A stretch of 21,217 bases of DNA from Vulcanisaeta distributa JCM 11213 (GCA_001316125.1 BBCS01000019.1:1-21217), one strand, 5' to 3'; positions 1 through 10,330 are shown, numbered from the stretch's first letter. Numbers and translations are program-made. Notes: generated by a model from the letters alone, not told the origin.

Positions 1-66
1 AAGTGGAATAAGCACTTAATTGAAAGCGAGTAAACGCAAAACTGCAAGCCCTAGTCAGGTACGGGA

Positions 67-86
67 GTAGGGCGTACAAGCCCTAC
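67..86. repeat. Short perfect hairpin in non-coding DNA
   Basis: Seven-base arms GTAGGGC and GCCCTAC are separated by a 6-base loop. It lies at the window edge beyond the 3' end of the homocitrate-synthase-like gene. It could be a transcription end or part of a mobile-element end; nothing decides between them. The rest of 1-224 is A/C-rich and shows no recognisable gene. One frame is open from about 34 to 161 but has no start codon and no motif I know. Confidence 0.4.
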
Positions 87-224
87 GCTAACCTCACCTA
101 CCACACCCTCGACAACCCACCAACATCAGGAAGAAACACAGCACATACACACGAACAATGAAACAAACATAGAACAAAATCCCCCCCCAAACCCAGGCGC
201 AACAAAACAACACTCAATAAATAA

Positions 225-1551
225 TCATGAATGCGTTGTCTGACTCATCAGAACTTCGCTGAGTATTTTGTTCAATTCCTCATCACTTAACGGCTCCCTC
301 CTTAAACCATCATCGTAAATGCGCGTAACCCTCTCATAAACAGCATTAATAAGCTCAGGCGTGGGCTCAACACCACGCCTCCTCAGCCAATAGGCTATTG
401 ATGACCTGCCGAGTACGGCCCAATCAGTATCCTAGCCTCACGACCAATTATGGATGGGTCCATTGATAGGTAAGTCATTGGATTCCTCAACTGCGCATCA
501 ACGTGTATACCAGCTGCTGTCGTAAAGGCATTCTCACCAACAAGTGGTTGATACCTGGGCACTTGATAGTTAAGGCTCCTGAACTCCTCAACTATCTTAC
601 TAATTACCCGGGGGGGATTCATACCATCGAAGGACCCCTTAATCCTGGCGTACCAAATCACCAAGGCCTCTATGGCACATTACCAGCCCTCTCCCAATCC
701 CCCCCAGCAACGTCCCATTGTTTATGGAAGCCCCCGTAAAGCCAGGCGGCAACCGCGTTGGGTACGGCCATGTAGTAGTCACCATGGCCATGAAACTCCA
801 GGAACTCGCTGGGTATACCCAACACCCTCCTGAAGACCCACACGAGCTTTGGTATGCTATAGGGTAGTGGTGCGAATGGGTAGGGTACGCCAATGCCTGT
901 TGTGTCAGGTAGCTTTATCGTGATCTCAACGCCATACCTCTCACTAAGCTTAAGCAGTTTCTCCACGAAGGGTATTACGAAGCCAGTCACGTCAGACCTG
1001 GTCACGTCCTCAAGGGAGCACCTAAGCCTAATACCCTCCTTCAACGCATACTCCGCAGCCTCTAGATACTTAGCCACGACCCTGTCCCTCGTGGAATTAA
1101 ACTTATACCTAATGTGTATGTCGGATATCGACATTAGCATTACCATTTCATCAAGACCAGCCTCCTTAACGAGCCTCACATCCTCAACCCTAGCCCTACC
1201 CCCCCAACCAATAACCCTAGGCCACTCAAGGCCTAAGCCCCCCCTAACTGCCCTTACAAGCTCCCTATCCCTACCCGTGTACAGGAAGAACTCGCTCCTA
1301 ATTATCCTACCGCTCCCATTATCTAAATCAGCCAACAACCTAAACAACCTAACAGCATCACCTATTGAGTAATAGACATAGAAGGCCTGCTGCCCATCCC
1401 TAAAGGTTGTATCCGTTATGAATAATTGACTGGGCGGTTCAGGATCAATATTAACACCGTCAGTTATCAACCTTGGCGGTAAGGGCCATTGCCTTAAGAT
1501 GGAATTCTCCAACTCCTTATAGTCGATATTTTCACGCCTTAACAAACGCAT
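225..1551 (-). CDS. Homocitrate synthase / isopropylmalate synthase family enzyme (frame broken)
   Basis: This is an acyl-CoA condensing enzyme of the DRE-TIM metallolyase family. The N-terminal part carries the metal/substrate loop DTTFRDGQQ at about residue 47. The central barrel ends with the HxH metal ligands in EFHGHGDYY. After the frame breaks come NNGTLLGGIG, ERAGNVP and GENAFTTAAGIH, all in the order typical of the family. The protein would be about 440 residues and end in TTHS. The frame breaks near 731-735 (C5), 691-698, 669-674 and 407-415, so four small indels are needed to read it through. Position directly after lysK favours homocitrate synthase, the entry step of aminoadipate-type lysine synthesis. 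Isopropylmalate or citramalate synthase cannot be excluded from sequence alone. Start ATG 1551 was chosen because it precedes the conserved block by a normal distance; a TATA-like stretch lies near 1632-1646. Confidence 0.75.
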
Positions 1552-1657
1552 TAGCGGTTCATCCTACCTGGAGCGGAGGGTTTTGACCAGTAGGTGCTTC
1601 AATGGGAACCACCCAGGTCTTCGTGAAATAAATAATTTATAAATTTTACCCTTAATA

Positions 1658-1684
1658 ATAGATAATTATCTGATTATTATCTAT
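1658..1684 (-). terminator. AT-rich inverted repeat at the lysK stop
   Basis: Nine-base arms ATAGATAAT (1658-1666) and ATTATCTAT (1676-1684) flank a 9-base loop and overlap the lysK stop codon. It could be a 3'-end structure for the lysW-lysX-lysK transcript. The arms are pure A/T apart from one pair, so the hairpin would be weak at high temperature. It may equally belong to the promoter region of the next gene, whose TATA-like sequence lies just beyond. Confidence 0.35.
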
Positions 1685-2770
1685 TTATAAATATTCATAA
1701 ATTCGACTACCGCTTGCTTATATATATCTATGGACCTGAGATAATCATCAATGAGAATGTACTCCTCAAGTGAATGGGAAAATGCGCCATCACCAGGGCC
1801 GTAGGCAACGATGTTCCTGGTTAATGAGCCAAGTCGTTCATATCGCTTGTGCCCCCACTTCCTGGCTAGGGTGGGTCCCCCCCTACCCAACACCTTGATT
1901 ATCGCCCTGGACACAGCCCTGGCGCTGGTATTGTTTACGGGGACTTCAACGGGCTCGGTGCACCACCTCATATTAATGGTAATTAACTCGCCATACTTCG
2001 CCCGTAACTGATTAATTGCGTTCTCAACATCTTTGCATGACCTGCCAGGGGGTATTCTTACGTCGAGGATCAACCTACAATTGCTTGGTATTATGTTTTC
2101 CGCCTCACCGCAATTCATAATCGTTGGCGTTACCAGGAAGTTCTCATACGATGTCCCAGCCATCAATACATTCCACAGGTCCCTATACACATTCATGGCA
2201 ATGAGTATTGAGTTTGAGTCGAGGTCGGGATTTGATGCGTGCCCTCCCCCCCTGGTCCTCACATTCACTTCAAGCTTTGTACCGCCCCCCCTATACTTGG
2301 TCACCACCCTATCAATCCCCCCCGTCGGCTCGCCGACAATTATGCCTGTTGGCCTCGGCACGTGATTGCCAACCATTAAATGCCTAGTGCCTAGGCTATC
2401 ACCCTCCTCGTGAACTACCGCCGTAAAAGCCAGAGTTCCCCCCTCCTAAGCTCGCTTTCCATAAATGCGATGGCCATTGCCATTAATGGACCCTTATCAT
2501 CACTGGCGCCCCCCTGCCAATCACCTTATTGCCTTCACGCCTAACCTCGATGAAGCCCGGCACCGTGTCCATGTGCGCGTGAAGCCAGAGGACCGGCTCA
2601 CCACTGCCCCTGATTGCGATTACATTACCAACCTCATCGATCTTAGCCTCAAAGCCATTCATGGTGAGTAACTCCATTAGGAATTCCGCAAGCTCATGCT
2701 CCTCACCCGTGGGTGAATAAATATTCAATGCCTCCATGAGTAGTTTTAACCTAGCCTCATCACTGAACAT
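1681..2770 (-). CDS. lysK: [LysW]-lysine / [LysW]-ornithine hydrolase LysK (frame broken)
   Basis: This zinc-dependent M20-family amidase releases lysine (or ornithine) from the C-terminal Glu of LysW in the last step of the carrier pathway. The N-terminus reads MFSDEARLKLLMEALNIYSP, followed by the metal motif HAHMDTVPG and, after a frame break, GRGASDDKGPL. Further on come VVHEEGDSLGTRH, GEPTGG and RGGGHASNPD, the usual order for this family. About 360 residues fits. The frame breaks at C6 2448-2453 and C6 2509-2514; both are repaired if these tracts are read as C4. ATG 2770 lies two bases after a lysX stop that appears if the C5 at 2777-2781 is read as C4. As written, lysX runs straight into lysK without a stop (see findings). 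Confidence 0.85.
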
Positions 2771-2772
2771 GG

Positions 2773-3639
2773 TCAACCCCCTCTTAACAATACCCATAAC
2801 CAACTCCGCTATTCGCCTAGCCACATTAACGCCAGTCACTCTCTGAACATTCTTGAACTCAGGGACTGTGTTGACCTCAAGCACCTTATAACCACCGTCA
2901 GACTCAACAACATCGACACCTGCGTAGTAGGCACCAATGGCCTTGGTGGCCTTGACGCTGATATCCTCAAGCTCTGGGTCAATCCTTACGGCCTCGGCCT
3001 TACCACCCCCCCTCGCAGTGTTCGTCCTCCAATCATCACCAACGGCATACCTATATATGGCCGCCACAGCCCCCCCATCGCCTACGACAGTGACCCTGAT
3101 ATCCCTACCAGGCTTCCTAATGAATTCCTGAACCAGGTACGTCTCATACTGGGGATTCTCCATGGAACTCCTATGCCTAGCCAGTAGGTTAAGTCCTCAT
3201 TACTACCCACCAGACTCACCAACCTGCCCCATGAGCCATGCACCGGCTTAATAATGGCGGGATAACCAACAACGCCCAGGGCCTTAATTGCTGACTCACT
3301 GGATAGGGCGACCACCGTGTTCGGTATTGGGATTCCAAGGCGATTGAGTATTGCCAGGGTAATGGCCTTATTATTACCAATCATTATTGACGCGTATGGA
3401 TTTATCGACCTACCACCAATGACCTCATACACCTGAGCCAATAACTGAGTCCTGTGTTGGCTAATTGTCCTTATGAATGCCGTGGCGACCTCATTAACTC
3501 CGGGGGGGAATTCGAAGATCAACTCCTCGGCATTCACAAGCCTATAATTGATGCCTAGGTTATCGAATTCCCTAATGAGTAGTTTTTCGTCAAGCCTTAT
3601 GGCATCGTAGAGGAAGTGTACGACTTCAATCAGAACCAC
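2773..3639 (-). CDS. lysX: LysW-aminoadipate (or glutamate) ligase LysX (frame broken)
   Basis: This ATP-grasp ligase of the RimK/LysX type joins the amino group of 2-aminoadipate (or glutamate) to the C-terminal Glu of LysW. The pre-ATP-grasp N-terminus carries DAIRLDEKLLIREF. The middle has VGYPAIIKPVHGSWGR, a typical ATP-grasp lysine strand. The C-terminal half has GRDIRVTVVGDGG, NTARGGGKAEA and the metal motif VLEVNTVPEFKN. Length (about 288 residues) is normal. One frame break near 3187 is repaired by an extra G (GG to GGG). Extra Gly relative to relatives sits at G7 tracts in GDGGA and ARGGGK. The start is GTG 3639, 13 bases after the lysW stop, and the pair is surely co-transcribed. 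Substrate choice between aminoadipate and glutamate cannot be told from what I see. Confidence 0.88.
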
Positions 3640-3652
3640 CCCCCCTCAGCAA

Positions 3653-3835
3653 TTATTCGCCCCCCCAATCCTCCTCCTCCACCTTAATCAGCTTCAGTTG
3701 TATTAAGCCATTCTGAATAACCACTTGGTACTTCTGACCGCAGCTTGGGCAACTGACTAATTCACCATCGAGTACGTCATCCGGTATTTCTATGTCTGCC
3801 CCCCCACAGACCTGGCAGGAAACCTTTGTTGGCAT
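3653..3835 (-). CDS. lysW: LysW, amino-group carrier protein
   Basis: LysW is a small acidic carrier to which pathway intermediates are attached through the C-terminal glutamate. The protein has 60 residues, with two zinc CxxC pairs (C7/C10 and C29/C32) and an acidic tail EEEDWGGE. The usual family end is EDWGE and the usual first knuckle is CGA; here both have an additional Gly, each inside a run of exactly seven C on the plus strand (3660-3666, 3799-3805). The frame is intact. ATG 3835 was preferred over GTG 3838 because a TATA-like element is 23-30 bases upstream, giving a leaderless message. First gene of lysW-lysX-lysK. Confidence 0.93.
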   Translation of the reverse strand: MPTKVSCQVCGGADIEIPDDVLDGELVSCPSCGQKYQVVIQNGLIQLKLIKVEEEDWGGE

Positions 3836-3857
3836 CACGTTACTACGTAAATATAGC

Positions 3858-3865
3858 TATTTAAG
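3858..3865 (-). promoter_or_regulatory. TATA box of lysW
   Basis: CTTAAATA on the minus strand lies 23-30 bases before the lysW ATG, the usual archaeal TATA distance for a leaderless transcript. It separates lysW-lysX-lysK from lysZ, so lysZ may not need to be in the same transcript. Confidence 0.5.
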
Positions 3866-3925
3866 CATTGCGGCTAATAGCGGAGATTTTATAAAATAAC
3901 GATTAAGGTATATATTTAATAAACA

Positions 3926-4759
3926 TCACCTCTGCGGTAACACATGTGTACCAAAGCCATTAATTGCCGTTGTAATTGGTCTATCAATCACCCCCCCGTT
4001 AGAGATTATCGTATATATGCCCCCCCTACCGGCCAACTGGCTGCCGTGTAGACCTTCCTCTTCATACCACCCCCCCTAACCTCCGGTTCTTAAACAACTC
4101 CTGAGCCTCAGCGGCACTTACCTTGTTAATGACCTTCCCATTTATGAGAACGCCATCAACGTCCGTGAGAATCACGGCATAGTTAGGCGTTAGGGATGTT
4201 GATAAGACCTCGAGTGCCTGGTCACCATCAACATTTAGTGCTCCACCCGTCTTAATGTCCATGGCTATTGGCGCTATTACGGGCGTGAAACCATCATTGA
4301 GCAATCTCATTATGAAGTCCTTATTGGCGCCCTCAATCTTACCCGTATAACCACCATCAACAACCCTCTCCCTACCCCCCCTCTCATCAATTATGATCAT
4401 GGATTCCCTCCTCCTAGCCCTCAACAACCCACCGTCAACCCCCCCAGAAAGCCCGATGGCATTAACCCCCCCAACACCCTGCAACCTACTCACTAACTCC
4501 TTATTTAGGTACATCATACCCATGACGTAGACCCTCAGGTCTCTAGGTCTGTGTACCTACTCGTAACGCCGCTGGGGGCTGGTTACGAACTTGGGCTTGA
4601 GCCCCCCCATCCTCTCCATTAACTCATTTATGAAGTAGCCACCACCGTGTATTAACACCACCCTATGACCGTTATTGAGTAATTCGGGTATCTCCCTAAT
4701 GAGGCTATCAACCCCCCCTTCCTGATCACGGACCCGCCAACCTTCACTATTACGAGCAT
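3926..4759 (-). CDS. lysZ: [LysW]-aminoadipate (or glutamate) kinase LysZ (frame broken)
   Basis: This is a member of the acetylglutamate-kinase family that phosphorylates the side-chain carboxylate of the LysW-bound substrate. It starts MLVIVKVGGSVIRK (ATG 4759), continues with VVLIHGGGYFINELMERMGG and FVTSP, then KELVSRL, IGLSGGVDGGLLRARRRE, VDGGYTGKIEGAN and AILTDVDGVL. It ends with MKRKVYTAAS, SNGGVIDRPITTAINGFGT and HVLPQR. All kinase blocks are present and the length (about 277 residues) is normal. The frame breaks at C7 4712-4718, G5 4574-4578, C7 4070-4076 and near 4035. The tract breaks fit an expected run of 5, 4 and 5 respectively. The region downstream of 4062 looks empty if only unbroken frames are considered, but it encodes the C-terminus. 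A TATA-like element lies at 4782-4790. Confidence 0.87.
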
Positions 4760-4781
4760 CACTGGAGGAGCAGCATATTAA

Positions 4782-4790
4782 TATTATAAA
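4782..4790 (-). promoter_or_regulatory. TATA box of lysZ
   Basis: TTTATAATA on the minus strand lies 23-31 bases before ATG 4759, so lysZ probably has its own leaderless promoter in the short gap after the aminotransferase gene. Confidence 0.5.
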
Positions 4791-4840
4791 TATTGCCATG
4801 CCGTAATGAACATAACATAATTTTAACGCCAGGGACTGAG

Positions 4841-6044
4841 CTATAATAAACCCTTTAGGTCATTAATGGCATTACTGATTCTCTCAATCCCCATGCGTAT
4901 CCTCTCAATGCTCTCCACCACGAAGGATATCCTAATTGCCGACCTATAAATATCGCTGAAGTACGTACCTGGTATCACGGTCACGCCATACCTCTCAAGA
5001 AGCGCCTCGGCGAACCTCTCGGAATCCCTTATGTAGTGCGATAAGTCAACGAAGATGAACATTGAGCCCTCGGAACAACAAACCTGGACTCAGGTAGGTA
5101 CTCCCTCAACGCCTTAACCGCCGCATCCCTCCTCGACCTATACTCCTCAATTATGTACTTAAGGTGTTTCAACCTGACCTCAGACCTTAGGTACGCAGCC
5201 ACGAACTTCTGAGCAATAACAGGTGGGCAGTACGTCATCTCCTCAGCAGCAAGCTTCAACTTGGGTATTACATCGCTTGGTCCATAGACGAAGCCCAACC
5301 TCCAACCCGGCACCCCCCCTGGGTCCTTCGAGAACGTATTTATTGAGATTACGTGGTCAGGCGCGTACCTATAAATGTATGTGTGCTCCCCCCCTCGTAA
5401 ATCAGCGTCCTATATGCCTCATCAGACACTATCCAGAAGTCCTTATCCACCGCTAGGTCGGCTATCGCCTTAGCAGTATCCCTATCGATTATATTACCCG
5501 TTGGGTTATCCGGGGGACACCAAAACCAGCGCCTTGGTTTTACCCGTTATTAACTCCTTGAGCCTCTCAACGTCGATCTTAAACCCATCATCCATGCTCA
5601 AGCCAAGCCTCTTTATCCTACCACCGAAGTACTCGATAATGGCTTATAACCAAAGTAAGTTGGGTCCAGTAGTATGACCTCATCGCCAGGGTTTAGTATC
5701 GTCATGAATGTCGCAAACATCCCCTCCTGACCACCCGTTATGATCACTATGTTGTCTGGGTTAACATCAATACCACCAAGCCTCTTCAAGTCCTCAGAGA
5801 CTGCTTCCCTCAACTCAATAATCCCCCCCTGGCTGGGTGTGTATCCATAGAGCTCCATACTATTATCCTCCACCAACTGCTTAGCCAATAATGACCTAAC
5901 CTCGATTGGTGGCGGTATCCCTGGTTGCCCAGCCGATAGGTTAATGATATCCCTCCTCTCACGCTTCAACCTCTCCCTTATCGCATCAATCCTCCTGGTC
6001 GGGCTTTCCCTAAGGAACGCTATTGACTGGGAGAAACCACGCAT
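4841..6044 (-). CDS. PLP-dependent class I/II aminotransferase, probably LysN-like (frame broken)
   Basis: This is a fold-type I PLP enzyme, likely making 2-aminoadipate from 2-oxoadipate with glutamate as donor. Blocks in order: NLSAGQPGIPPP near the N-terminus, YTPSQGGIIELREAV, TGGQEGMFATFMTILNPGDE, DPTYFGYKP, SPDNPTGN, IVSDEAYRTLIYE (PLP Asp and Tyr), INTFSKDPGGVPGWRLGF (the Lys is the Schiff-base residue) and SAIRISFV with the substrate-carboxylate Arg. About 400 residues is normal. The frame breaks near 5638, at G5 5512-5516, C7 5388-5394 and near 5069-5073. It is class I/II and not the class III LysJ, so it probably acts before the carrier steps. Substrate is inferred from the neighbours. 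ATG 6044 was chosen because a TATA-like GTATATATAC is at 6066-6075. Confidence 0.8.
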
Positions 6045-6065
6045 TAATGACTTAATTTTAAACAA

Positions 6066-6137
6066 GTATATATACATTATGTATCCAACACGGTTATGTA
6101 AGTGTCTTAAGGGCAAAGCTTATAAAATATTTATAAC
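6066..6137. promoter_or_regulatory. Divergent promoters: aminotransferase (left) and carA (right)
   Basis: The 118-bp gap holds GTATATATAC (6066-6075), 22-31 bases before the leftward ATG 6044. It also holds an A/T block 6117-6137 containing TATAAAAT and TTTATAAC, 26-46 bases before the rightward carA ATG 6163. The lysine and arginine/pyrimidine transcripts therefore start back to back. No repeat that would suggest a shared operator was seen. Confidence 0.5.
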
Positions 6138-6162
6138 AAGCCCATCCGAATGATTCGGTTCA

Positions 6163-7229
6163 ATGAGGTACTTGGTTCTCCAGGATGGGAGTGTATACCG
6201 TGGATATGCCTTTGGCGCTGATAATGAGGTTGTTGGCGAGGTAGTCTTCACAACGGCCAATGTTGGTTACCCAGAGTCATTAACCGACCCATCCTATAAG
6301 GGGCAAATACTGGTATTCACAAGCCCATTAATAGGTAATTATGGCACATCGCCTGATCAGTGGGAGAGCGATGCGATCCAGGTAAGTGGTGCGGTGATTT
6401 TCGACCTAACAACACCGAGCCACTACACATCGATTATGAGCCTTGACGAGTGGTTTAGGAGGGAGGGTGTCCCAGGTATTTACAGGGTTGATACTAGGGC
6501 ATTAACGGTTAAGTTAAGGGAGGTTGGCGTAATGATGGGCGCCATAGCCAATGACGTGAGCAGGGCAATGAAGCTCCTCAGGGATGCGCCTAGGTATGAT
6601 GATATCGACTTCACAAGGCTTGTATCACCAAGTGCACCCATTTACTACGGTGATGATGATAAGCCCTGCATTGGAATTATTGATTGCGGCGTCAAGATGA
6701 GCATTGTGAGGAATCTACTGAGTAGGGGCTTTAGGGTCGTTAGGTACCCATGCCACATGTGGAGGAATGCCATAAATGACTGTGATGGGATCCTCCTCAG
6801 TAATGGCCCAGGTAATCCAAACCTACTGACGTACTTAAGTGATGTTGTTACTGACGTGATTAGGGATAGAAAACCAACCCTAGGGATATGCCTAGGACAC
6901 CAGGTAATCGCCCTAGGCATTGGGGCTAGGATCTACAAGATGAGGTATGGGCATAGGGCAATCAATAAGCCAGTACTCGACCTCATTAGGAATAGGGTAT
7001 ACATAACAACCCACAACCACGGTTACGCCGTCGACCCACAGAGCATTAGGGGCACTGGATTTAGGGTGTGGGCTGTGCAGCCTGACGACAATACAGTGGA
7101 GGGCTTGATCCACGAGAGACTGCCAATACTAACGACGCAATTCCACCCAGAGTCTAAGCCTGGCCCCCCCTCGACGCTAATTGGGTTTTCGATGAGTTTG
7201 CGAGGATGGTGATTAACCATGGACGTTAG
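6163..7229 (+). CDS. carA: Carbamoyl-phosphate synthase small subunit (3' end frame-shifted)
   Basis: This is the glutamine-hydrolysing subunit that passes ammonia to CarB. The N-terminal domain has [15 protein letters not shown]. The C-terminal class I glutamine amidotransferase has LSNGPGNPN, the nucleophile Cys243 in GICLGHQ, THNHGY, and His328/Glu330 in TQFHPES. The frame as written ends at TGA 7212 after an odd tail. If the C7 at 7164-7170 is read as C5, the tail becomes [15 protein letters not shown], typical for CarA, and stops at TAG 7227-7229. That end overlaps the carB start by 11 bases, suggesting translational coupling. Apart from the C7 the gene is intact. Confidence 0.93.
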
Positions 7230-10200
7230 GAAGGTTCTGGTAATCGGTAGTGGGCCGATTAAGATTGCGGAGGCCGCGGAATTCGATTACTCCGGGATAC
7301 AGGCGCTTAAGGCGTATAAGGAGGAGGGCTTGACCACGGTCTTGGTCAACCCAAACGTTGCTACCGTGCAAACCACGCGAGTGTTTGCGGATAGGGTTTA
7401 CCTAGTGCCCATAAAGCCTGAGTTCCTGGAGATGGTCATTGAGAGGGAGAGGCCCGACGCAATTGCCTGCGGCTTTGGCGGCCAGACGGCATTATCCGCA
7501 TGCATAAGCCTCAATGATTTAGGCATTCTCAGGGAGTACGGCGTTAGGGTCCTTGGAACGCCAATAGAGGGTATTAGGTCAGCACTGAGTAGGCAGTTGT
7601 TTAAGGACCTGATGAGCAGGCACGGTATCCCGGTGCTACCGTCGAGGACCACGTACTCACTTAATGAGCCTTATCAGCGGCTAGAGAGTTGGGCTACCCA
7701 GTGCTTGCCAGGGTGTCCTTCAACCTCGGCGGTGCTGGCGCCTTTGTCGCGCATAGCGATGATGAGTTAATCAGTAAGTACCACAAGGCATTAGCCATGA
7801 GCGAGATCAAGGAGGTGCTCATTGAGAAGTACATCGGTGGTTGGAAGGAGATTGAGTTTGAGGTCATGAGGGATCAGTATGGGGGAGTCCGTGGCCGTGG
7901 TCTGTATGGAGAACGTAGACCCCATGGGAGTGCATACTGGGGATTCCGTGGTCGTCGCGCCTTGCCTAACACTAACGAATGACGAGTACCAGAGGGCTAG
8001 GTTAATCTCCATTGGCGTTGCAAATGCGATAAACCTAGTTGGTGAGTGTAATGTGCAGGTTGCGATTAATCCCAGGGGGGGCCCTGAGATGTACGTCATA
8101 GAGACAAACCCAAGGATGAGTAGGTCAAGCGCCCTGGCGAGCAAGGCCTCCGGATACCCACTGGCATACATAGCGGCTAAGTTAACACTTGGTTATAGGC
8201 TGAGTGAGTTAATTAACAGGGTGACGGGCAAGACCGTGGCTTCCTTCGAGCCCAGCCTAGATTACGTAGTGGTTAAGATACCGAGGTGGGAGAGCGATAG
8301 GTTCAGCGTTGATGAGTCCCTGGGCCCTGAGATGATGAGTATTGGCGAGGTCATGGGTATTGGTAGGACGCTTGAGGAGGCTTGGCAGAAGGCGGTGAGG
8401 ATGCTCGACATTGGCGAGCCAGGCCTCGTGGGTGGTAGGATATACCATGAGGCGAGCATTGAGGAGGCCGTGAAGATGGTTAGGGAGAGGAAGCCCTACT
8501 GGTTCCTGTACGCGGCTGTGCTCCTCAGGGAGGGTTTCTCCATTGATGAGATTAATGAGTGGACAGGCGTTGATAAGTTCTTCCTCTACGCGATTAAGAG
8601 GGTTGTGGACTTCTACGAGGGGGGGTTGAGGAGGGGGGGCGAGCAATTACCGCTTGAGGAGGCTTACGTGCTTGGATTCAGTGAGGAGCAATTAAGAAGA
8701 GCCACCGGCAATGACCCAGCGAGGAGGTTACCCGTGGTTAAGCAGATCGACACGCTGGCCGGCGAGTGGCCGGCCGCCACGAATTACCTATACCTAACGC
8801 ATGGTGGTGAGGTTGACGATTACACAGGGCCTGGGGGGGTTGATGCCGTGGTCACGGGTGCCGGGGGGGTCTTTAGGATAGGCGTTAGTGTTGAGTTTGA
8901 TTGGTCAGTGGTTAATACAGTCCTCATGCTCAAGAGACTTGGTTATAGGGTTGGCGTGTTAAATTACAACCCAGAGACTGTTTCTACTGACTGGGACTTC
9001 GCGGATAAACTCTTCTTCGACCAATTAACCCCAGAAACCCTAAGGAACATACTAATTAAGGAGAGGCCCAAGTTCGTGGTGTTGTGGGCAGGCGGTCAAA
9101 TTGGGCAGAGGCTTTATGGTAAGGCTAGGTCCTGGTTAACTGAGAATGTCAAGATACTGGGCACGAGCCCCCCCGAGTCCGTGGACCTGGCTGAGGATAG
9201 GTCCAAGTTCTCAAAACTACTTGATGAGTTGGGTCTCGATCAACCACCCTGGGCCTATGCATCGACCATTGAGGAGTTGATAAGGCTTGTGGAGAGGTGG
9301 CTTGATTACCCAGTCATTGTTAGGCCCAGCTACGTACTTGGCGGTACGTACATGGGCATAGCCAGGAATAGGCAGGAACTACTAAACTATGTTAATAAGG
9401 CAACCAGGATAAGCCTGAGCACCCTGTGGTCGTGTCTAAGTTCATTGGTGATGGTGTTGAGGCTGAGGTTGATGGCGTCAGCATGGTAATTCCGTGATTG
9501 TGGTACCCGTAGAGCACGTAGAGCCACCTGGCGTGCACTCCGGCGATAGTACCATGGTGATACCGCCAAGGGGGTGTTGATTATAGGTTAAATGATGGTT
9601 GGAGGATTAAGATGGCCGAGGCCTCGTTGAGGATTGCCAGGGCGCTAAGCATTGTTGGGCCATTCAACATACAGTTCATTGCCAGGGATAAGCTGTACGT
9701 AATAGAGGCTAACGTGAGGGCAAGCAGGTCAATGCCCTTCACAAGCAAGGCCACTGGTGTTAACCTAATGAATTTATCCGTGAAGGCCGCACTAAGTGGC
9801 TTGGGCATGGATAGGGAATTCATGGTGCTTAGGCCGAGGCGCTGGTGGGTTAAGGCGAGCCAATTCTCCTGGAGCAGGGTTAGGGGGGGTTCATACCCAA
9901 GGCTTGGGCCTGTGATGTACAGCACGGGTGAGGTTGCATCGAGTGGTAGGGCCTTTGAGGAGGCATTACTTAAGGCCTGGCTATCAACACGCCATCGAGG
10001 ATGCCGAGGAGGAATGCCCTGGTTTACACATACGATGAGCAGTATGTTAAGCCCATCGATGAAATAAGGAACCGCCTAGGTAGGTGGCTCGTGGTCCTTG
10101 ACGACACTGAGGAGGTTAGGGCCATGCTTAAGCAGGGCTCCGTGGACATACTCATGACTGGAGGTGACACTATGGATAAGGACTACGTCACGCGTAGGTT

Positions 10201-10330
10201 AGCCGCGGATACTGCGACGCCGATAGTGCTACACCCAAGCCTCGGGCTTGAACTAACAAGGGCCTTTGAGTGGTTGAGGGGTGGCGGTAAGTACATTATT
10301 GAGGAGTTGCTTGAGGCCGAACTTGGTTAG
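7219..10330 (+). CDS. carB: Carbamoyl-phosphate synthase large subunit (several frame breaks)
   Basis: CarB makes carbamoyl phosphate from bicarbonate, ammonia and two ATP for arginine and pyrimidines. It has two homologous halves. The first begins [20 protein letters not shown] and includes [14 protein letters not shown] and [16 protein letters not shown]. The second begins near 8850 ([20 protein letters not shown]) and includes [33 protein letters not shown] (after repair) and [14 protein letters not shown] short regulatory MGS-like domain (about 110 residues, from about 10000) ends the protein. The total of about 1036 residues is normal. Frame breaks: near 7690, G5 7881-7885, near 9414, near 9482, G5 9570-9574 and near 9989. 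All conserved blocks are present, so this is a complete gene with indels, not a decayed one. Stop TAG 10328-10330. Confidence 0.92.

Noticed and set aside
893..1372. 159-codon plus-strand frame across the homocitrate-synthase-like gene
   Set aside because: It is fully antisense to well-conserved coding sequence and is Ser/Leu-rich as expected for a shadow frame.
7219..10330. carB as a pseudogene or as several separate split-subunit genes
   Set aside because: All domains and motifs of a full-length CarB occur in order with no large gap, and each break needs one base; split subunits would have their own starts and lie at the boundary between halves, which these do not.
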